From Acidobacteriaceae bacterium (GTDB lineage: Bacteria > Acidobacteriota > Terriglobia > Terriglobales > Acidobacteriaceae), in NCBI GenBank assembly GCA_003162255.1, contig PMMJ01000397.1, positions 1 to 9,331 of the forward strand: 9,331 nt of DNA. Reading direction: 5' to 3'. The notes below the pieces were generated by a model. That model worked only from the letters and a program-made list of their open reading frames with translations, made no database searches and was not told the DNA's origin. The translations under genes and the position numbers were made by a program. Below, piece by piece: positions 5,562 to 9,331 of this stretch (its first letter is position 1; the number at the start of each line of letters is the position of its first letter).

Positions 5562-6061
5562 CGGACGCGTTAACAGGCTTACCAAATCGTCGTGCGCTTG
5601 ATGTTTGGGCACCCCGGCAACTGAGTGCAGCGGCTAGGCATGATTTTGCTATCTGGGTGGTAATGGCTGACTTGGATTTGTTCAAGAAGGTCAACGATAC
5701 TTATGGCCACGATGCAGGTGACACCGTGCTCAAGAGCTTCGCCGAGATTCTCAAGGTGATTACACGTCAGTCCAACATCTGTGCTCGTTTGGGAGGAGAG
5801 GAATTTCTCGTAATGTTCCCCCATGCCGACAAAAAGGGTGCGCAGACTGCCGTTGAGAGGATACGTAAACAGTTTGAAAGCAAGAAGTTTACGTTTGGGA
5901 ACAACACCGTTACATTGACCGCCAGTTTCGGAGTTGCAGGATTTTGCGGGACCAAGCCTCCCGACTTGAACGCACTCGTGGCCCGCGCCGATACCGCTCT
6001 GTACGCAGCAAAGCACAATGGACGAAACCGAATAGAATTCGAACTAGACTCTGGAGTCTGA
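5552..6061 (+). CDS. GGDEF diguanylate cyclase domain (GGEEF)
   Basis: The 169-residue frame is a full GGDEF domain: LTDALTGLPNRRAL at the start, metal and substrate residues in MADLDLFKKVNDTYGHDAGD (38-57), the active-site loop GGEEF at 81-85, and SFGVAGF and ADTALYAAKHNGRNRIEF at the end. It should condense two GTP into c-di-GMP when dimerised by its receiver. The inhibitory I-site RxxD appears as R72-Q-S-N75, with Asp replaced by Asn, so product inhibition may be weak. The frame overlaps the receiver frame by 10 bases. ATG 5552 has a fair ribosome site (GGAGG, 4 bases upstream), so coupled translation of two proteins is possible, but a one-base indel in a single REC-GGDEF gene is more likely because such fusions are the rule. 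Confidence 0.87.
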   Translation: MALTDALTGLPNRRALDVWAPRQLSAAARHDFAIWVVMADLDLFKKVNDTYGHDAGDTVLKSFAEILKVITRQSNICARLGGEEFLVMFPHADKKGAQTAVERIRKQFESKKFTFGNNTVTLTASFGVAGFCGTKPPDLNALVARADTALYAAKHNGRNRIEFELDSGV

Positions 6062-6072
6062 AGCCCCTTCAG
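6046..6072 (+). terminator. Two overlapping hairpins at the end of the GGDEF gene
   Basis: AGACTC/GAGTCT (6046-6051 with 6054-6059) and CTGAAG-CCC-CTTCAG (6058-6063 with 6067-6072) are both perfect 6-base arms and share bases, so only one can form at a time. They span the stop codon. No T-run follows, so a factor-independent terminator is unproven; mRNA end protection is equally possible. Confidence 0.35.
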
Positions 6073-6090
6073 TGCGCCACAACCTAAACC

Positions 6091-6285
6091 TTGAAGTGCA
6101 TTGAATCAAACGATTACGCTTTATTGGACAGTCTCTTCACCGAGGGAAAGACACTCATTCTTACGCGAGGAGAGGTCGAGCATATCAGGAGCCATGCCGA
6201 CGAATGCATTCTCGTTCTCGTGCGCAGTATTTTCGAAAGGACCAAACTAGGACGTTTATTGGTTAAATTTGCAACTGCCCTGTGA
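6091..6285 (+). CDS. Possible small hypothetical protein
   Basis: A 64-residue frame opens at TTG 6091 without a visible ribosome site. The product (NDYALLDSLFTEGKTLILTR, VEHIRSHADECILVLVRSIF) has a plausible mix of hydrophobic and charged residues and no low-complexity stretch. No domain is recognised. The last 30 bases run antisense through the end of the better-supported precursor-like gene at 6256-6462, which argues against this frame being fully correct. It could be a chance frame. Confidence 0.25.
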   Translation: MKCIESNDYALLDSLFTEGKTLILTRGEVEHIRSHADECILVLVRSIFERTKLGRLLVKFATAL

Positions 6286-6462
6286 GGCGAAAATCTTGCC
6301 GCACGAAAGCGCCTGTGTTTCGAATACCCGCTCGAATCGGAAAGCAGGTTTTGTATACGGTTTCTTCTTCGACACTTCTGTCTTGGGCGCTTTGTCAGGG
6401 TTCAGTTTGTCCCCGCTTAAGTTCGCGCCGCCTGCTTCTGTATTTGATCTGGCTGGCATCAT
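6256..6462 (-). CDS. Short Cys-containing peptide, RiPP-precursor-like
   Basis: The minus-strand gene starts with ATG-ATG; GAGAGG lies about 8 bases upstream, a good ribosome site. It encodes 68 residues. The N-terminal part (about 1-30) is polar, with many Asn, Asp, Lys, Pro and Gly. Then comes SKKKPYTKPAFRFERVFETQ (31-50) and a C-terminal tail ALSCGKIFASQGSCKFNQ with C54 and C64. This leader-like region, a KPYxKPxxR motif and a small Gly/Ser/Cys-rich tail resemble short peptides from Acidobacteriota that look like precursors of ribosomally made, modified peptides. No modifying enzyme (radical SAM, YcaO, cyclase, PqqD-like protein) or exporter is in the window. It could instead be a small secreted or redox-active peptide. 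Gene reality is fairly firm; the role is inference. Confidence 0.65.
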   Translation of the reverse strand: MMPARSNTEAGGANLSGDKLNPDKAPKTEVSKKKPYTKPAFRFERVFETQALSCGKIFASQGSCKFNQ

Positions 6463-6483
6463 ACGAAGACCTCTCGTCGCGAA

Positions 6484-6738
6484 TCAACGTGACAAGCGTT
6501 CGAAGTTCCCGCTCAGGGAGTGCGTATATTTGAAATCGCAAGTTCTAGACTCCCCGAAATTTGCTTCAACACGGGATAGACAAAACACTGGACTAACTGG
6601 CTTGTATTTCGGCAGGGACACGAGGTCTACAAGCAAACGCACTTGGTACTCTGATCGGTTGGGCGTGTCGATCACGGGCATGACCACCGCGACATAGTGC
6701 CCCGTTCTGCAACTGGCTTGAAGAGTCATCCTGTCCAC
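6484..6738 (-). CDS. Hypothetical protein directly upstream of the precursor-like gene
   Basis: An 84-residue frame starts at GTG 6738 (or ATG 6730, 10 bases after GGAG) and stops 21 bases before the precursor-like gene on the same strand, so the two could be co-transcribed. The N-terminal half (GHYVAVVMPVIDTPNRSEYQ, VRLLVDLVSLPKYKPV) looks like beta-strand-rich protein with GC-rich third codon positions. The C-terminal half (CDFKYTHSLSGNFERLSR) is less convincing. No domain is recognised. It may be genuine, truncated or frame-damaged. Confidence 0.35.
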   Translation of the reverse strand: MDRMTLQASCRTGHYVAVVMPVIDTPNRSEYQVRLLVDLVSLPKYKPVSPVFCLSRVEANFGESRTCDFKYTHSLSGNFERLSR

Positions 6739-6770
6739 GCTCCACGATTCCCGGCTAAAGCGAGAAACGC

Positions 6771-6822
6771 GGCGCAGAGCCGGACTCTGGGGAGGGAATC
6801 AAGTACTTGGAGGCTCTGCGCC
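6771..6822. repeat. Perfect 11-bp inverted repeat with a palindromic loop
   Basis: GGCGCAGAGCC (6771-6781) and GGCTCTGCGCC (6812-6822) are exact reverse complements separated by 30 bases. Beyond one mismatch the outer bases CG/CG also pair. The loop contains the 10-base palindrome CAAGTACTTG (6800-6809). It lies 32 bases upstream of the minus-strand 6738 start. A strong RNA or cruciform structure, a regulator site or a mobile-element relic are all possible. Confidence 0.65.
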
Positions 6823-6920
6823 ACGCCGAGTACAATACGACCCCCTATACGGTAACGCACATTACTGAACCGGCCTGTCGGGTGATTTCCTCACAAGGGT
6901 CGGCAAATTCTTCGATAGAC

Positions 6921-7202
6921 ATGCGCTCTGCGATCTATGAAGTTGCCCCAAGCGAATCGTCAGGACTGAGCGGTTTGGATCAGCGGAGCCATGCTTTTCA
7001 AGCCTATGCTCTCCTTAACAAGCAAATGAAACAGGCGAAGCAAAGCCTCTGGGGCTATGGAAAATGGGACGTATCAATAAACCGACACCCAAACTGCGCA
7101 AAGCTCCACAACCGCCTTTGTCACACGTCGGAGCACCTGCTGAGGCAGACCGAGCCAAGAGGCCACCGCTTGTCCAACCCTCTGTTCCCGACTCGGAACT
7201 GA
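6921..7202 (+). CDS. Possible hypothetical frame, perhaps the N-terminal part of the next gene
   Basis: The frame from ATG 6921 encodes a plausible helical stretch (SGLSGLDQRSHAFQAYALL, NKQMKQAKQSLWGYGK) up to about 7062. It then continues as a Cys/His/Arg/Asn-rich tail that overlaps the next gene and looks like out-of-frame translation. One extra A in the AAAA run at 7061-7064 would fuse the helical stretch to MGRINKPTPK. No ribosome site is evident before 6921. The frame also opens earlier at TTG 6807, but that part looks random. Confidence 0.25.
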   Translation: MRSAIYEVAPSESSGLSGLDQRSHAFQAYALLNKQMKQAKQSLWGYGKWDVSINRHPNCAKLHNRLCHTSEHLLRQTEPRGHRLSNPLFPTRN

Positions 7203-7393
7203 ATCCCGGTGATCGCGTCGAGGGCTTGGCTGATTTTGGAAGGCCGACTGGAGAATTCGGAACAGTTGAGCAAACCAACGAAGACGATGCACTTGTAAAG
7301 TGGGATGATCACGGTCGAATGAGGCTGCACCAACCTTGGCTCAAGAAGGTCAGCAAGAAAGCTCATCCCGTTGCCAAGCCAGCAAGTGCCTAG
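7064..7393 (+). CDS. Small SH3-like protein with a Pro-rich N-terminus
   Basis: The 109-residue product has two parts. Residues 1-48 are Pro/Lys-rich and probably disordered (KPTPKLRKAPQPPLSHVGAP). Residues 49-95 form a compact beta module: GDRVEGLADFGRPTGEFGTV, then EDDALVKWDDHGRMRLHQPW and LKKV. The GDRV...GTV...VKW.D.G pattern is that of SH3-like or Tudor-like barrels that bind proteins or nucleic acid. A Lys/Ala/Pro tail follows. I believe this is a conserved small family in Acidobacteriota, but have no search to back it. ATG 7064 is the likely start; no strong ribosome site is seen, and an in-frame TAA lies about 16 codons upstream. Its end is 75 bases from the convergent gene at 7469. 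Confidence 0.65.
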   Translation: MGRINKPTPKLRKAPQPPLSHVGAPAEADRAKRPPLVQPSVPDSELNPGDRVEGLADFGRPTGEFGTVEQTNEDDALVKWDDHGRMRLHQPWLKKVSKKAHPVAKPASA

Positions 7394-7468
7394 CTGGACT
7401 GTTCTGCCACAATCCGAGCGGGACAACTTTTGCGTGCAGTTTCTCGGCGGTGCGGTTGATCCGGGCGG

Positions 7469-7888
7469 TCACGAGATAGCAGGGGCTAAGAATGTCCTCC
7501 TGTTAGCCGGATACTTCTCTTCAACGTAATCCTCAACCGCATCAAGCAGCATTTTGAATTGCCGTAGGCGGAACTCAAGGTAACGTTTGATGGCTTCAGG
7601 TTTGCGGTTCTGCATGTGAGGCAAGTCCAGCATCGCGGTCTCAGTATCGAAGTCCGCAAATGCGCTATCCAACGAGTCAAGTACCCTTGTGAGATAACGC
7701 CTGTCCTCCGGTATGGCTGCAATCCGTCGCTCAGCTTCCTCTGTGCTCGTCCCTGAACAATCGGCAGCAATGTATTCCAGATATGAGGGGTCGAGAGATG
7801 CCGTGAGCGCATCCGCCAGTCCGTGCGTCAATTCGAAGACGTTCACATCCTTCACCCGTACGCTCGCAACTTTGTCTTTGCTGCTCAT
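7469..7888 (-). CDS. Hypothetical acidic helical protein, 139 residues
   Basis: ATG 7888 has an excellent ribosome site (GGAGGGAACG directly upstream), so I prefer it over the longer frame opening at 7972. The product MSSKDKVASVRVKDVNVFEL is followed by a Leu/Glu/Asp/Arg-rich, mostly helical body (THGLADALTASLDPSYLEYI, EEAERRIAAIPEDRRYLTRV, LRQFKMLLDAVEDYVEEKYP). There is no signal peptide, membrane helix or Cys pair. I do not recognise the family. It is downstream of the HEPN gene on the same strand, separated by 187 bases that hold repeat copy B, so co-transcription is possible but not obvious. A partner, immunity or regulatory role is only a guess from position. Confidence 0.75.
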   Translation of the reverse strand: MSSKDKVASVRVKDVNVFELTHGLADALTASLDPSYLEYIAADCSGTSTEEAERRIAAIPEDRRYLTRVLDSLDSAFADFDTETAMLDLPHMQNRKPEAIKRYLEFRLRQFKMLLDAVEDYVEEKYPANRRTFLAPAIS

Positions 7889-7951
7889 CGTTCCCTCCGG
7901 CTCGGAATTGTACTTCCTATCACAATCTTCGCGCCCATTTCCCCTCTGCGC

Positions 7952-8020
7952 GACAGTAGGTAGCACCCGCACATTGGGAGATTATGGCAGATCGGATGCG
8001 TTTCAATTGGACAGCAGCCC
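7952..8020 (+). repeat. Dispersed repeat, copy B (about 69 bp)
   Basis: This is the same-orientation partner of 1666-1740. Both carry AGTnGGTAGC, CCGCACAT, GATTATGG, CAGATCGGA and TTGGACAGCAGC in that order; copy B lacks two bases in GGCGCAG and a few others. It lies between two minus-strand genes. The copies are about 6.3 kb apart. Confidence 0.65.
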
Positions 8021-8075
8021 GCTCAGTCGGGAATCGCAGGGCAGCCCTGTATCAAAGCTTTCCCAGAGTGCCCGT

Positions 8076-9065
8076 TCAGGAGCCGCTGCTTTTCCAATAC
8101 ACGCTGACATCATGCTCAGTTTTGAAGTGCTCTATCAGGTTGTTTTTGATGATACGCAACAGTGTCTCCCGGATAATGAAGCCGAGAGCATCCTCTAGAA
8201 CTTGTATGAGGGTCACATCCCCGTTCAAGCATTTGCGTTTTGTGTTGAAAAACTTATTGGGAATCCGACGGCCATGAGCAACACAGTTGCGAACCTCGTT
8301 GATGTCCTCTATGACATCGCCGATAGTGAGACTGCTCGGCTGAAGGAACTCAAAGTCTGGTCGGTCCGCAGGGTCGTAGATCAGGGTGTCAGCACCCAGA
8401 AAGGCCTTCACACGGCGTGTGATCTTCTCGTTCTGGGAAGAGTACAAGGCGTGAACCGCAGACGAACCCCAGTAGAGATACCGTGCTTTTCCATCGTTCA
8501 CGGCGTAGCCTCGGTCGTAATACTCGACCGCCATCCTGAACGGCCAATACTCCCCTTGCATGGTTTTTAGAAAGGGCTGGATGACAGCCCGTAATAGGTC
8601 GAGGTCTTTGTTCCTGAGAGCGTATAGCCTTTCTCCCACGGGCAAGTCCAATCGTCCATCTGCGAAGGAGACAGACCGGACTCCAATTTTCCCATCTTGC
8701 CCAACCTCTGCCCGCACACCGCCTTGCTCCCGTGTGGGTCTGATCAGCTTCAAACACGCGTACACGAGGTTCATCAATGAATCGGCCAATGTCTCAGCAG
8801 GCTCGGGCGTGATGGAAGTCACTCCGAAGGGCGTCTCAACTTCGTACTGATGCTTCAAAGCAAATTTGCGTGTGCTTTCGAGATAGTACATACGGTGTCG
8901 CCCCACTTCATCCTTCATGTGAGCAAAGAGAGACGGGGGCAGTAGAGCAGACACGTCGGCAATCTCGATTTGGGGCAATACGTCGAAGGGCAGCTTCGAC
9001 ATGTCGAAAGGTGGAATGCCCATCGTGTCGAGGGACACGAAATGGAAATTCGTCCTAGTTGTCAT
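8076..9065 (-). CDS. HEPN-type protein with an Rx4H motif (putative RNase, possible defence or toxin gene)
   Basis: The 329-residue soluble protein has an N-terminal half that matches no fold I know; it includes conserved-looking segments such as GEYWPFRMAVEYYDRGYAVN (171-190). The C-terminal third is helical: a helix around YWGSSAVHALYSS (198-210) and DVIEDINEVRNCVAHGRRIP (250-269). R259-N-C-V-A-H264 fits the Rx4-6H active-site motif of HEPN domains, and the arrangement resembles Apea-like HEPN proteins. HEPN RNases with this motif often cut RNA in toxin-antitoxin, abortive-infection and CRISPR systems; some family members are not nucleases. ATG 9065 has no obvious ribosome site. The gene is the last before a putative tRNA-Asp att site, a common place for defence cargo. 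No antitoxin such as MNT is adjacent. Confidence 0.72.
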   Translation of the reverse strand: MTTRTNFHFVSLDTMGIPPFDMSKLPFDVLPQIEIADVSALLPPSLFAHMKDEVGRHRMYYLESTRKFALKHQYEVETPFGVTSITPEPAETLADSLMNLVYACLKLIRPTREQGGVRAEVGQDGKIGVRSVSFADGRLDLPVGERLYALRNKDLDLLRAVIQPFLKTMQGEYWPFRMAVEYYDRGYAVNDGKARYLYWGSSAVHALYSSQNEKITRRVKAFLGADTLIYDPADRPDFEFLQPSSLTIGDVIEDINEVRNCVAHGRRIPNKFFNTKRKCLNGDVTLIQVLEDALGFIIRETLLRIIKNNLIEHFKTEHDVSVYWKSSGS

Positions 9066-9308
9066 GTCAGTTTAGGAAAGCATAACGCAAAGAGTGCCAA
9101 GTCTGACGGTCGAAGCCGCCAGTTGGGTCGAAGGAACGCGTTGGTCCCGTCTGATCGTGGAGACCCCGTTCCCCTACGGCGTTTGGCAGGTTGAAGCGGA
9201 AATTCCGATCCACACCCGATCCACAACTGTCAGAATTCGGCGTGGTTTTCAAGGACTTGGGCGGTCTTCATAAGTTTGTAAGTCCTTGATAATCCTAATG
9301 CCGTCTCA
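9066..9308. other. Intergenic stretch between the HEPN gene and the tRNA fragment, with an inverted repeat
   Basis: TCAAGGACTT (9249-9258) and AAGTCCTTGA (9280-9289) are a perfect 10-bp inverted repeat with a 21-base spacer, ending 19 bases before the tRNA-like segment. A 61-codon minus-strand frame (9252-9067) has a low-complexity Gly/Arg/Asn composition and a TTG start; I do not count it as a gene. The promoter of the HEPN gene should lie here but no clear hexamers were found. Confidence 0.4.
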
Positions 9309-9331
9309 CTGTCACGGCAGAGGTCGCGAGT
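9309..9331 (+). other. 3'-half fragment of tRNA-Asp(GUC), putative attachment site (cut by window edge)
   Basis: The bases fit tRNA positions 32-54: loop CTGTCAC with anticodon GTC (9311-9313), stem 3' arm GGCAG (9316-9320), five-base variable loop AGGTC, T-stem GCGAG and T54 at the last base. In tRNA-Asp the same arrangement is CTGTCAC, stem, GGGTC, GCGGG, T. The 5' arm of the anticodon stem should be CTGCC but is TCTCA, and no D-arm precedes it. Only the 3' part of the tRNA is present, as in integrase attachment sites that begin in the anticodon loop. Confidence 0.55.

Noticed and set aside
6269..6697. 142-codon plus-strand frame opposite the precursor-like gene
   Set aside because: Its composition is that of an antisense frame, while the minus-strand gene has a good ribosome site and a coherent product.
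8202..8850. Plus-strand open frames across the HEPN gene
   Set aside because: Antisense to a coherent 329-residue protein and without domains or ribosome sites.
9067..9252. 61-codon minus-strand frame ending one base before the HEPN start codon
   Set aside because: TTG start without ribosome site, random-looking Gly/Arg/Asn composition and no domain; the close spacing is probably chance.
1..9331. CRISPR array, rRNA, insertion sequence or transposase gene
   Set aside because: No regularly spaced repeats, rRNA-like sequence or transposase motifs were seen on either strand.

Overview
The window looks like chromosomal DNA of a free-living soil-type bacterium, most likely Acidobacteriota (Terriglobales-like). 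This is inferred from the look of several proteins: a VTT/DedA-like membrane protein, a Crp-type regulator without an Fe-S cluster, a 60-residue conserved small protein and a short PWLKK-tailed SH3-like protein. No database search could be run. Genes lie on both strands, are mostly small, and are separated by long intergenic stretches rich in hairpins, as in accessory DNA.

Layout. 1-713: the start of a minus-strand gene that runs off the window, a small double-CxxC protein with a broken reading frame, and a stretch without recognisable genes. 741-1658: a DUF697-type membrane protein. 1666-1740: copy A of a dispersed repeat. 1745-2377: a minus-strand VTT-domain protein whose conserved N-terminal motif is scrambled by two compensating indels. 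2561-3376: a Crp/Fnr-family regulator. 3377-3597: a structured leader for a 60-residue protein (3598-3780). 3703-4125: a minus-strand zinc-ribbon protein, again with two compensating indels. 4126-4627: hairpin-rich non-coding DNA. 4628-4987: a PilZ protein. 5121-6061: a response-regulator receiver and a GGDEF diguanylate cyclase, split by a one-base frame change inside an AG-rich run. 6256-6738: a minus-strand pair ending in a short Cys-containing peptide that resembles a RiPP precursor. 6771-6822: a long perfect inverted repeat. 7064-7393: an SH3-like small protein. 7469-7888 and 8076-9065: two minus-strand genes, the second a HEPN-type protein with an Rx4H motif, separated by repeat copy B (7952-8020). 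9309-9331: the last 23 bases match the 3' half of tRNA-Asp(GUC), from the anticodon loop to the start of the T loop, with no 5' half. This is what an attachment site at an integrated-element boundary looks like.

How the parts fit. PilZ (c-di-GMP receptor) and REC/GGDEF (c-di-GMP synthase) form a local second-messenger cassette. The right end (putative att site, adjacent 10-bp inverted repeat, HEPN gene as cargo) fits the edge of a genomic island lying to the left of about 9309. Up to five genes carry apparent single-base indels, so either the assembly has indel errors or this is a decaying accessory region. Raw-read support would settle which.
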